A DNA stretch of 64,000 nucleotides from contig CM069433.1 of NCBI GenBank assembly GCA_035610365.1, positions 176,034,882-176,098,881 of the forward strand, read 5' to 3'. Within the stretch, counting starts at the first letter, position 1, and every line of letters starts with the position of its first letter. Made by a program: the position numbers and the translations under genes. This document shows, piece after piece, positions 23,201 through 33,338 of this stretch. The notes under the pieces are model-generated. The model saw only the letters and a list, made by a program, of their open reading frames with translations, had not been told where the DNA came from and did not search any database. Origin of the DNA: Aquatica leii (Eukaryota > Arthropoda > Insecta > Coleoptera > Lampyridae).

Positions 23201-23944
23201 TTATTCAAAACTTATTTGAATTACGAGGGTATAAAATCAGTTTTAACGTTTTCATCTCTATAACCATTTACATACTAAATAAAATTTTTATTTTGAATAA
23301 CATATATATTGTTAAGGATATATAAGATTAAATTAACTGCATCGTTATTTACTGAAAAAAACATACAGTTAATTAAAAACAATTTATGATTAACATTACT
23401 ATAGCCGTACTTTAATATAAATATTTTTTTCAAATCAAAAAAATTATTTGTTTAATTTCAAACTACATATTTATTTTATTAAGTGCTTTATTTAGTTTTA
23501 ATATTTTCGTATATTTCAAACGATAGTGCAATTAATTGTGTTCTAATTCTAGTATATTTGTAACAAGGAAGGAAATGAACTTAAAGATATTATTTTTTCA
23601 GTTCAAATGCAAAATTTATTTGTGGATATGGAAAATACTAAGATGTTGTAATCAATATATAACGTGGCTTAGCTTACGTGTAGGTGGCCTATGATATTTT
23701 TTTTTTCTATTTATTAAATGCTTTTGTTGTTTATAACTGCGAAAATTAAACTATCACAAATAAAAGAATTTTTCTAAACTTATTGTTAACAGAACTGGTA
23801 AAACACAAAGATTAGAGCGACTAAAAATTCAGTTTCTGCGTAATACTTTGACATGGTATTTACCTGATCGCAAAGTTCCAGTCTCTTTAAGATCTTGCAC
23901 TAGTTTACATTCAATGAACTGATGCAGATGCTACATCTGCCGAC
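23201..23944. other. AT-rich DNA, no gene recognised
   Basis: No coding or repeat signal beyond homopolymer runs. It may hold the lost 3' end of the hAT element. Confidence 0.5.
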
Positions 23945-23948
23945 GACT

Positions 23949-25259
23949 TGTAACGTTCCGTTATCGTTTGGTTTTAATTTAAATCAAAATTATGTTTTAA
24001 TAACAACACGCCACTGCTTTTATTCAGATTTTTGAAAATATTGTTTAATTTTGGAAGTGGGAAAGAAAAGGAGAGGAGAGAGTGGTTACTCGTGGCAGCG
24101 TTAACACGTAAGTTGAATCTTTCCTTTAAGTGTTATTTGCCTAAATTTTTAATTAATTAATCTATTGATTTGTCTATTCTTGTGATAAATCAGTTTATCT
24201 TAAGATTCAACCTACAGTGAAAACCATTTTTTGCTTATTTTACTCAATTATTAAATTAAATAATCATTCTATGCAGTTTGAAACCAAATTAAATCAATCC
24301 TTATTCTGGTCATATTAATTGCCGTAATTAGGAAGTACCAAAAAACAAGATTTTTATGAACTTCGTCGAATTGCTAAATGATATACATTTTTATCACGCT
24401 ATTTTTCACCTTAGCGTTGTGTTATCGCCTGGTATCTTGGCGAACACTCAAACCGTTGATTTTGAAAATTTCCATTAATTTATATATACAAGAATTGAGC
24501 AGCAAGATTACTCTTTCTGGTAGCACTTTGATAGAAACCTTTTTTTGGATCAAGCGAATGGTACTTCTGCATTTAATTAGTACTTTGGTATTCATATTGC
24601 ATAGATGTTTTAATTGTACATTATACTCATTGTTACTTAGTTATCTGCTGCCACAATTGACCTCTGTCTTAAATTTATGTTAAAAGTTCAAATTAAAATC
24701 ATTAATTTTATTTATGTATAAAACAATTCAATTTTTTTGTATTTGAATTTAAATTATCAGGTCACTTATTGTATTAATATTTGATTTATTGCATTTATTC
24801 GTGGTAACAATTTGGTTTATTTCAAAGTTTTAGAACCGATTACTTGTGGTTTTTTTAAGAGACCAGGTATACCTTCGTCGCAAATATACGTATAATTCCA
24901 GAAGTAGCGAACGATTTCCTCCAGCCAGTTGTTACCATTAATTTTTTTAAGTTACATTCAGGCCTGTATACTTTAATTTTTTATTTTTATTTTTATTTGA
25001 GTTTGCTATTAAATTTCAGTTTTGTTTAACAACTTTTGTTTTATTGATAAGACAACAAACACCCTCCAGTGCCGTGGATAATAAGACTTGAAAATATTTC
25101 TTTAAATTTTATTTTAACTAGTATTCTCTGGTATACGTTGTATGCCTGGCGCCCAACTCAATTTTCACGTCTTATCATACCTCGGGTTGTTTCATTGGAT
25201 GCCCAGCTCTCTGGCTGAGCCGAGCCTGTCTCAAATATTCAAACGAAGGTAGCGTTGCA
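23949..25259 (+). mobile_element. Solo LTR, 1.3 kb
   Basis: Begins TGTAACGTTCCGTTA, ends AGCGTTGCA, and is flanked by GACT at 23945-23948 and 25260-25263. The start word is nearly identical to those of the solo LTRs at 6569 and 59127. TGGCGCCCAAC lies at 25147-25157, about 105 bp before the end. No coding frame. Orientation is inferred from the position of that word and the shared start. The terminal A is one substitution from the GTTACA ending seen elsewhere. Confidence 0.6.
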
Positions 25260-25263
25260 GACT

Positions 25264-26329
25264 TAACGACAGGAAAACAACTGTTACGTGTTATAAATGT
25301 GTCAAATTTACTGTTGAAAAAAAATTGTACTAATTGTGAACTAAAGTTGCACTTACAAAAAATAAATCAAGTTAAGTTAACTGGGGATTCTGTACATATT
25401 GTAACTGCAAACTTTTTTCCATTTAACCAAATCTCCATCTTGAACAGTAACAAAATTACTAATGTTATTCGACCTCTTAAGTGAGACACCTTCTACATTT
25501 CTTGTATTTGTATAATTACATTACAGGTTATGTAATTATACGTATGTTATTAATAGACGTTGGAAATGTATCAAACAGATTAGCACTTTTCTTTCTGTTC
25601 TTATTGGCCACATTCTTGCAATTTCTGTAAGTGTACGTCAATTCACATAATAGGTAATTCTAACGTATTGTTAATATATAGTATGTACAATCGCCTTCAA
25701 CTAAAATGACCGCTTAAGATCGCACCTATTTGCATTCTAATAGTATAGTGTTTCTCATTAGAAGTTTGAAGCAAATAAATCATTGTAGTTTTATTACCTG
25801 CGCAGTTAAATAAAGTAATAAAAATTTAAGCTTACTGACTAGAGAGTTGATATCTTATGTAAGCTAATAATTCTAGAATTTTTATTTATTATATCAAATA
25901 TTTCCTCTACTAATACTACTATCATTAATGGCATACTAATTGCACATTTGGAATTGCAATGCATAATTAATATCATATCATTTTACTATTGGTCTAATTA
26001 TTAAAAAAAATTTTTGGCTGTACTCCTGTAATTTATACATACTTGAAATTACTGTACTATTTTTAACTAAATACTCCAAAATTTGCGCTTCCTTTGTCAT
26101 TACAGGATATAATTATCATGAACAAAATTTTTAAAACCTTAGACAATGAGTAAGGTCAAAGTTGGACTTTCAAAAGATTTTAGTTTCCCGTTGTTGATAA
26201 ATAACTTCAATATTTGATGATATCGCAAAATAAGTTGATTTTCTTTTGGTATCCAAGTTTAATGATTTTCATTGCATTCGACTCAGGACACAAATGCAAA
26301 AATTTTGTTTTGTTTGGTTTTGTGTGTTT
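25264..26329. other. AT-rich DNA, no gene recognised
   Basis: Only short chance frames. Ends at the GAGTC duplication of the BEL/Pao element. Confidence 0.5.
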
Positions 26330-26334
26330 GAGTC

Positions 26335-26523
26335 TGTTTCGGCTCGTATGTGATACAAATAAAAGATTTCTTGCGGTTATGATAAATTTAATATTAACAT
26401 CTTAAACCACTACTTCAGTAGAGTTCGTACAAACGGTCAGCACAGAACAGCGGCTGGCGCAAAAGTCGTTGCTGTTAAATACCCTTATACCTGCTGCTTA
26501 AATATACTGTAAAGACGCCGACA
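26335..26523 (-). repeat. BEL/Pao 3' LTR
   Basis: 189 bp, matching 33145-33333 except at about four positions. Plus-strand ends are TGTTTCGGC and GCCGACA. Confidence 0.95.
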
Positions 26524-26540
26524 TGCCGCCACATCTTGAA
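26524..26540 (-). other. BEL/Pao polypurine tract
   Basis: On the minus strand AAGATGTGGCGGCA directly precedes the 3' LTR, as expected for a plus-strand primer of BEL elements. Confidence 0.6.
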
Positions 26541-26688
26541 AGGTGGTCTTTCAAAACATAAAAAATGTGAGCTTAATTACACTTTTAAACAAACAAAACA
26601 TGGAAAATTAAAAAAGTTACATTCTTATATTACCCTAAATATATGAAATTTTTCAAAAAATATAAAATTTAATCACATCACTAAAACA

Positions 26689-27230
26689 CTAATTTATTGA
26701 TAACAAACACAATTTAGTCACTGCACGTTTGAAAATACCATTACTTGTTTTAACTGACACTACTCGCACTAAGTCATCATTTCCTTTATATATTTCTACT
26801 ATTCTTTCTAATGCTCATTGGTTAGGTGGAAGTTGTTCGTCGCGTAGAAGAACCATTGTGCCTACTACTGGTTGAGTGCCCGTGCGATGCCATTTGCTTT
26901 GAGGATGTAATTCCGTTAAATAATCTATTGACCAACGCTTCCAAAAATGTTGTTTGATTTTGCAAATGTGTTGCCAACGTGTAAGACGATTGGTCGAAAT
27001 GTTGGTGACATCTTCTTCAATTGGGATAATCAGCGAATCTCCAATGAAGAAATGTGCAGAAGTTAGAAGGGAGAGATCATTTGGATCGTTGGATATAGGA
27101 AAAAGTGGCCGAGAGTTAATGCATGCTTCAATTTGTGTCAAAAAAGTATAAAGTTCCTTATATGTCAATAATGTATTTCTAACAACTCTATTTAAGTGAT
27201 ATTTTACCTTTTTCACCTGCTTCCCACAGT
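26689..27230 (-). pseudogene. BEL/Pao pol C-terminal domain (DUF5641-type)
   Basis: Continues the integrase after a frameshift near 27210. Blocks: LLTYKELYTFLTQIEACINSRPL, HFFIGDSL, RLTRWQHICKIKQHFWKRWS and YLTELHPQSKW, then VGTMVLLRDEQLPPNQ. A stop at about 26815 interrupts the usual LERIVEIYKGNDDLVRVV-like continuation, which runs on in frame to the natural stop at 26689-26691. This C-terminal module follows integrase in essentially all BEL/Pao pols. Its molecular role is unsettled; it probably helps bind DNA or chromatin. Confidence 0.85.
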
Positions 27231-28413
27231 CCGCCAAAATGTGGAGCTCGTGGTGGAATAAAATACCACGTAATATTTTTTTCAGCTAAATTTTGTATGA
27301 TATTTGTAAACAAATTTGATCTGAATAATTCTCTTAATTCACGATGGGCTCCTACAAAAGTAGTTCCGTTATCCGAATATAGATTTGCAATCATTCCACG
27401 CCTTGCATTAAAACGATTAAGAGTGTTTAAAAATGATTCAGAAGTTGCGTCTGACACGAGTTTTATGTGAATTGCTTTTGTAGCCAAGCATACAAATAAA
27501 ACGATATAAACCTTTAATTGACGTTTTCTTCCGCGTCCGCGACTTTCCTTAATTTTAAGTGGACCGGCGTAATCAACTCCCGTATTAAGAAAAGGCCGAG
27601 TTAGTTCTAATCTTTCTTTTGGTAAGTCTCCCATTTTTTGTTCGAGCATTTTAGGGTTGTTTCGAAAACATGTCACACATTTATTAATAATTTTTCTTAC
27701 AATATTTCGTCCTGAGATTGGGCAATACCTTAACCTTAAAGTGGCTAATGTAGCTTGTGGACCCGAATGTATTTGGTGGAGATGTTCTTGCCTAACAAGT
27801 ACATGTGTTATGTGGTGATTGCGCGGTAAAAGAATTGGACATTTTGTATCATATGACAACCTTGCATTTTGTAGTCTTCCACCTACCCGAAGAATGCCTT
27901 CAGGGTCTATAAATGGGTTTAATAAAATAATTTTACTATTTCGTGGAAGTTCCTTGTTATTCTTTAAATAATTAGTTTCGAATTTAAATGCTTGCTCTTG
28001 TATTAGTTTAATAATAAATACCTTTGATTGAGTAAGTTCTTTGTATGTTAGATAGGGTAATAAACACTTATTCAAATTTAAACAATTATTTTTAAATCGG
28101 AGTATATAAGATATAATTCGTTGTAGTTTTGTAAATGAAGAATATTTCTGTATTAAATTGAAAAAAAATATTGTTTGTAGTTGTTGTAGTACATGTAGCA
28201 AATTTTAAATTTTTTTGTTCGGTCAAATCAAAATTATTGTCTTTAAGCGAGTTACTTGGTCACTTGTGTCATTTAATAAAAACCTTGGACCATGCAGCCA
28301 TAAATCCGATGTTATACATTTAAGTGAAGTGGTGCCACGTGAAATTAAATCAGAAGGGTTAAAATTTGAAGGAACGTGACGCCATTCGTAAGAGGTGGTT
28401 AAATTTTGAATTT
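27188..28413 (-). pseudogene. BEL/Pao integrase
   Basis: Long open frame (27188-28201) plus upstream linker. The linker has a YEWRHVPSNFNPSDLISRG block near 28340-28400, the usual RNase H-integrase junction of BEL. The zinc-binding domain has HLHQIHSGPQATLATLR and CVTCFRNNP (Cys pair). The core has NTGVDYAGPL (first Asp), NLYSDNGTTFVGA (second Asp) and PHFGGLWEAGEK (Glu), so the DDE triad is complete. It loses frame just after the glutamate near 27210. A stop at about 28205 separates the linker. Role by family: insertion of the cDNA, here producing a 5-bp duplication. Confidence 0.9.
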
Positions 28414-28417
28414 GTGA

Positions 28418-29496
28418 TGTAACGATTAAACTTACTTTACTTTAAGGTGTCATTTATAACGTCAAAAACTTAACAAATAATCGTAATTAAAATGATAATA
28501 AATAAATAACTAATGCACCGGGCTAGCTCTATGATTTTATTAAATATAAACAACACACAAATATTAGAGCGATGAGTCTTATTTCTAATTATGTTCAGGA
28601 CGGGGTATTCTACTCGTACACTAATATTACAATTCTAATTTGAAAAATAAATTGGACGCCACAATATTTTTTATATTAAATTTATAACGGGTAAATATTG
28701 AAACCAAAAACGAACATATAACAAATCTTAAAACTAACACTTAATTAAGTTATTTAGGTACATACTTGTATTTGAAGGTTAATTACTTGTTGCTGTTCGT
28801 ACTTCGCGCATGGGCGTGTTCATCACGTGACTTAAACGAATTACGCAATCTTTGGAAATCTTCGGGAGTTTACTTTCTATTGTTTTCGTATAATTTGATT
28901 TATCCTATCACCTTAGATCGATGATCATTAACCATAACTTCATAAAACGTATTAGGGGGGGAACGTACGTATCAGAAATTTTCCATAATCATATCGTACA
29001 TTAATCGTAATTTCGTATTTAAAAACGTAACGTAAAACCATCGAAATTGTACGTATCCAAACAAATCGAATCGAACGTATCAACCAGAGTATATCGTACG
29101 TACAAAAAAAAAAAAAAGAAACTAAAACGCAAAATCGAAAGGTTACACCACGTGTACAGAACAAAGAAATCACTTACCCCTTTCAGATTACGGGTTTCTT
29201 TAATTAAACAAAGGCGAATATAAAACGGACGAAAGCGAAAATACTGCGACAAAGGCGGATAATTTTCGATGCATACTACAAAAGCAGATTTCCACAGTTC
29301 AAATTTAACATGAGGAAATTTTCTGCACGTTATGCAGGAACGTCCGCGTCCTTTGACAGTTGAACGGAAGATGGGTTAAGACAATATGGCTACGGATCAC
29401 GCATGAGTAATGTGCATCAGCGATTTGCGCACGCAGGGACTCCAAAAATGTTAAATTAAGACAGAAGTATTCAATCGAAAAAATGTAAACGTTACA
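28418..29496 (-). mobile_element. Solo LTR (1.08 kb) inside the BEL/Pao element
   Basis: Plus-strand termini are TGTAACG and CGTTACA. GTGA at 28414-28417 and 29497-29500 is an exact 4-bp duplication. On both sides BEL/Pao pol coding sequence continues, RNase H on the right and the integrase linker on the left, so the boundaries are well supported. Minus orientation is suggested by TGGCGTCC on the minus strand at 28653-28661, 235 bp from the inferred 3' end. It includes a 14-A run near 29103. Confidence 0.85.
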
Positions 29497-29500
29497 GTGA

Positions 29501-29815
29501 TACTCGATTCGCTACAAAAGTAGTCCATCGTGATGACTCTGCAGCTAACCAAGCGAGTACAATTATTGAGTCTGTCCAAAGATATGTCTTATAAATGTCT
29601 TATTGTAAAACTGGAATTACTTTATTTACTAATTCGGCCAGTAAAAGAGATGCACAAAGTTCCAAACGTGGTAAAGATATCTTTTTCAAAGGTGCAATAC
29701 GCGATTTCGAACATAATAAATTCACAGAAATGGTTTGATCTTGCTTGACTGTGCGTAAATACAAACATGCGCCGTAACAGGATTCACAGGCATCTGCAAA
29801 TCCATGCACTTCAAA
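29501..29815 (-). pseudogene. BEL/Pao RNase H
   Basis: Minus-strand frame with MHGFADACESCYGACLYLR (first catalytic Asp), then KSRIAPLKKISLPRLELCASLLLAELV, the PRLEL block diagnostic of BEL/Pao RNase H. After a frameshift near 29590 a WTDS block (a further catalytic Asp) and AAESSRWTTFVANR follow, up to the solo LTR. Family role: degradation of template RNA. Interrupted by the LTR insertion and a frameshift. Confidence 0.85.
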
Positions 29816-31025
29816 TTAAAAAGGTTGCAAACAAGTTACTCTTCGCGGAATCTCAACTGTTTCAAGAGCTTGTAAAACATCAACGAATTGAAACCATTTA
29901 CTTTTTAGAGGATTTGGTATTGGATCGTCCCATGCTAATTTTAGAGTCCAGAGTGTTTGCATAATTAATTTTGCTGTCGTAATAATTGGGCCTATTAAAC
30001 CTAGAGGATCGAATGTTTGTGATATTTGAGAGAGTAATATTCTTTTTGTTAATTTATTAGAAATCGAATTTTTTGTTATTTTGTATTTGAAGGTATCAGT
30101 ACGTTGGTTCCAAAGTAAACCTAAAGTTTTAGATTCTACATTTTTTATAAAGTCGATTATCGTATTTTCAGATATTGATATACCTTCTAACAGTTTATTA
30201 TTGTTTGAACCAAATTTTGTTAGATCGAATTGACCTTTTGATAATATCAATAGAATTTCATTCCGTAACTTAATTGCTTCGTCAACAGTATTAGCTCCTG
30301 TTAACAAGTCGTCAACATAAAAATTATTGAGTATTACTTTTGATGCTGTAGGATAAACTGATTTATGTTCTAAGGCAATTTGATGAAGCGAACGTATAGC
30401 TAAAAAAGGAGCAGAAGTGGTGCCGTAAGTTACGGTTGCTAATTGATTGAATTTTCTATCGGATTCGTGAATAAGAACCTGTCTGTACATTTTTTTAATA
30501 TCTGCGGTAAAAGCAACAGCATGAGTGCGGAACCTTAAGAGAATTGAACAAAGGTCTTGTTGAATAGTAGGACCTGCCAATAATAAATCGTTTAAGCTAA
30601 CATTTGATGTCGATTTTGCGGAACCGTCAAAAACTACTCTTACCTTTGTTGTACTACTATTATTATTTACTACGGCATGATGAGGTAGAAAAAACTGTGG
30701 ATTCATTTCTTTTTGCAATGAGTTATAATCTAATAATTCCATGTGTCCTAATTTTAAATATTCTTTCAGAAAATTACGGTACGCTATTTGTAATTTCGGG
30801 TTTTTATTTAACCTTTTTTTTAAAGATAAAAATCGATTTACTGCCTGTTCTTTAGGTTCCCCTAGTTTTATTGGATCATCTTTTAATGGTAAACGTACTA
30901 TAAACCTACCATCTGCAGATCTCGCGTGAGTGCCAATAAGATGAGCTTCGCATGTTTGATCATCCTTAGATAAAACCTTAATATTTGTTTCTTCAATTTC
31001 CCAAAATTTTTTAATCGATTTGTCT
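29816..31025 (-). pseudogene. BEL/Pao reverse transcriptase
   Basis: The main frame (29816-30742) carries FFLPHHAVV, VRVVFDGSAKS, SLNDLLLAGPTIQQDL, AVAFTADIKKMYRQV (motif A), TYGTTSAPFLAIR (motif B) and NNFYVDDLLTG (catalytic YVDD). It ends in a FDPLGLIGPIITTAKL thumb block typical of BEL/Pao. Compared with the family, some 15-20 residues are missing between DRKFNQ and LATVTYG. The N-terminal fingers continue upstream to about 31025 (WEIEETN, HLIGTHARSADGRFIVRLP blocks). It is otherwise intact around the active site. Confidence 0.92.
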
Positions 31026-31079
31026 AATGCTTAAATATTTAAATTACATTGTAGTTTGTTTTGTGTTTGGAGTAGTTTA

Positions 31080-31680
31080 TTTTGAATTGTACTACCTACT
31101 ACCCAACCCAATTTTGTTCTTTGCCAAAACGGTTGGTCTTTAGAAAATTGAATTTTTTCTAGCATTAATAAATCCCAAAAATAATTGTGCACCAATTAAA
31201 ATGTCTACATTATTAGGGAAGGCAAATGTAAGATCGGCCAAAGTAATATTTTTTGGAATATGAATAAATTGAGATATATTTTGATGGGGCAATTTGATTG
31301 TTATTTTCTTTATTACTAAACAATTTAAATTTGCAGAATAATTTTCGCATCGTGATTTTATAAGAACATTAACCGATTGATTCGCTGATGATTGAATTTA
31401 ATTAATGCCCATAATAGGAATATTTATTTGATCAGGCTTTAGTCTTAATTTCTTACATAACGCTTCTGAAATAAAATGATTTTGAGAACCTACATCTAGT
31501 AAGCACCTACAATTATGCAAGAATCCATTGTGATCTTCAATTTGAATTATTGCTGTTGATAGAAGAGTCTCTACTGGGTTTAGTATTTTACAATGGTTAT
31601 TTACTACTGCGTTTGATAATGTGCCGTTATTATCGCGAACATTAGAGGTACTTGGAATTGCGTGATTTAAAATAGGATAT
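31080..31680 (-). pseudogene. BEL/Pao aspartic protease
   Basis: Broken frames on the minus strand give CRCLLDVGSQNHFISEALCKKLRLKP (about 31440-31520), where D-V-G-S takes the place of the usual D-S-G-S active site, then ITLADLTFPNNVDILIGAQLF (about 31180-31260). Family role: polyprotein processing. Several stops are present and the altered residue after Asp may also matter. Confidence 0.75.
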
Positions 31681-32846
31681 TCACGATGTAGTAACGTGTG
31701 ATGTACTTGAATGACAATTGCTTATATGGTGGTTTGCTAAGCAATTAATAGAAATTTTGTGTTTAATAACTTCATTATAGCGTGATTCTGGACTTAATCT
31801 TTTAAATTGCGAGCACTGATACACGTCGTGAGTTTCCTTACAGATTAGACATTTACTTGTGTTTGCGGTTAGAAAATTATTTGATATTCCCGATTTGCGA
31901 TTATACATGATTTCTTGAGAACTAGGAATAAATGGTTTTCTTGTAAAACTGGTATCAGTTGCAATTGATTCTAAAACTAAACTACGTTTTGTCAAGAAGT
32001 CATGTATTTCTGCGTATGTAGAAAGTTCCGTGGCAAATTTATTAGATTCCCATTCTTTCTTCCCGGCAATGTCCAGTTTGGAACTAATAAAATGAATCAA
32101 AATTGCGTCCCATGCGTCAACAGGAAGACCTAACGTTTTTAAAGCGCTTAAGTGAGTGTTTAATGTATCTAAAAACTTTCGAATTGATGAAGCGGAATCT
32201 TTTGTAACGTGCGGTAAATTAAAGATTGAATCTAAATGAGTTTTAATTATTAACCGTTTGTTTTCGTATTGCGATTTTAATAACATTAGTGCGTTGTTAT
32301 AATTATCGGATGTCAGTGAAAGTGAACTGATAATATTCGCTGCTTCGCCACGTAAACATGATTTCAAATAATGGAATTTTTGAGTGTTGTCTAGTTTTTC
32401 ATTGTTGTGTATTAATGAAATAAAGGTGTCATAAAAAGTTACCCACTGACTGTATTGGCCATCAAAGGTGTTTAAGTTTAAAACCGGTAGTTTTACTTCA
32501 ATGCCGAAATTATTTTGCATTTAAGTTGAACAACCTGCATTGCTCGGGTTTGAAGTACTTGCGTTACCGTTATTTATTAGGGTCGAAATATGAGTAACCG
32601 TTTTTGCAAATTCAGTTTCAAATTCTTCAGTTTTTTTTTATGTAATTCAACATTATCGCGATCTAATAATTCTATTTCGTTTGCTATTTCGTTGTATTGA
32701 TCCTATGCCGGCAACATTTTATTTAATACAAACTCTAAAGTCTTTAATTCATTATCTTGTAGAAAATTTTGATATGCTGTTTTAAGTCGCGTTAAACGTG
32801 CTTTAATTTGTCCGCGTTTGTGTATTAGAGGATCTAAGTCTGCCAT
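31681..32846 (-). pseudogene. BEL/Pao gag (DUF1759-type)
   Basis: Starts at an ATG at 32844-32846 (MADLDPLIHKRGQIKARL), with a coiled-coil-like N-terminus rich in K/E/L. It is interrupted by a TAG near 32704 and a TAA at 32519-32521. The main frame 31681-32520 contains LPVLNLNTFDGQYSQWVTFYDTF, KFHYLKSCLRGEAANII and ENKRLIIKTHLDSIFNLP, which are DUF1759 landmarks, then a KCLICKETHDVYQC zinc-knuckle-like motif and SINCLANHHISNC. It packages RNA and forms the particle in this family. Two stops make it inactive unless read through. Confidence 0.9.
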
Positions 32847-33127
32847 TGCAACGAATTGCAGAAATTATTCTATGTGTAACTATTTATTTTATTTGCATGA
32901 ATTCCATGCAAAATTTACGTATTATTTCAGTATTATCAATGAATGAATTATGAATTTAGTAGTTTTGAGTTAGAAGACTGTATACTTTTTGACACATACA
33001 AGCAATTAAAGAATGTTAGTATTAGCAGGAAGAGATTTACTTACCCAATTTGTGTTTTGGCGTGTTAAATTGCGATGTAGATTTTGCAGTATCGATTTGC
33101 GGATTAAAAATTTTTCATTTACTGGTA

Positions 33128-33144
33128 TCCGGCTCGAAGGACCA
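33128..33144 (-). other. BEL/Pao primer-binding site (tRNA-Tyr type)
   Basis: Minus strand TGGTCCTTCGAGCCGGA, directly adjacent to the 5' LTR. It is complementary to the 3' end of insect tRNA-Tyr with CCA as I know it. The same word is the primer site of element E at 48612. Confidence 0.85.
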
Positions 33145-33333
33145 TGTTTCGGCTCGTATGTGATACAAATAAAAGATTTCTTGCGGTTATGATAATTTTA
33201 ATATTAACATCTTAAACCAATACTTCAGTAGAGTTCGTACAAACGGTCAGCACAGAACAGCGGCTGGCGCAAAAGTCGTTGCTGTTAAATACCCTTATAC
33301 CTGCTACTTAAATATACTGTAAAGGCGCCGACA
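33145..33333 (-). repeat. BEL/Pao 5' LTR
   Basis: 189 bp partner of 26335-26523, followed by the GAGTC duplication. Confidence 0.95.
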
Positions 33334-33338
33334 GAGTC

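Larger units (their letters stand above)
26335..33333 (-). mobile_element. BEL/Pao LTR retrotransposon, complete but mutated
   Basis: Two 189-bp LTRs flank a minus-strand gag-protease-RT-RNaseH-integrase array with a DUF1759-type gag and a DUF5641-type pol end, the signature of BEL/Pao. GAGTC at 26330-26334 and 33334-33338 is a perfect 5-bp target duplication. A tRNA-Tyr-type primer site abuts the 5' LTR. The LTRs differ at about 4 of 189 positions by eye, so this is one of the younger insertions here. Even so, gag has stops, pol has frameshifts and a 1.08 kb solo LTR splits RNase H from integrase. Without that insert the element would be about 5.9 kb. Confidence 0.95.

Noticed and set aside
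25147..25163. TGGCGCCCAAC as the primer site of a full LTR element
   Set aside because: No pol or second LTR follows, and the GACT duplication further right places the word inside a solo LTR.
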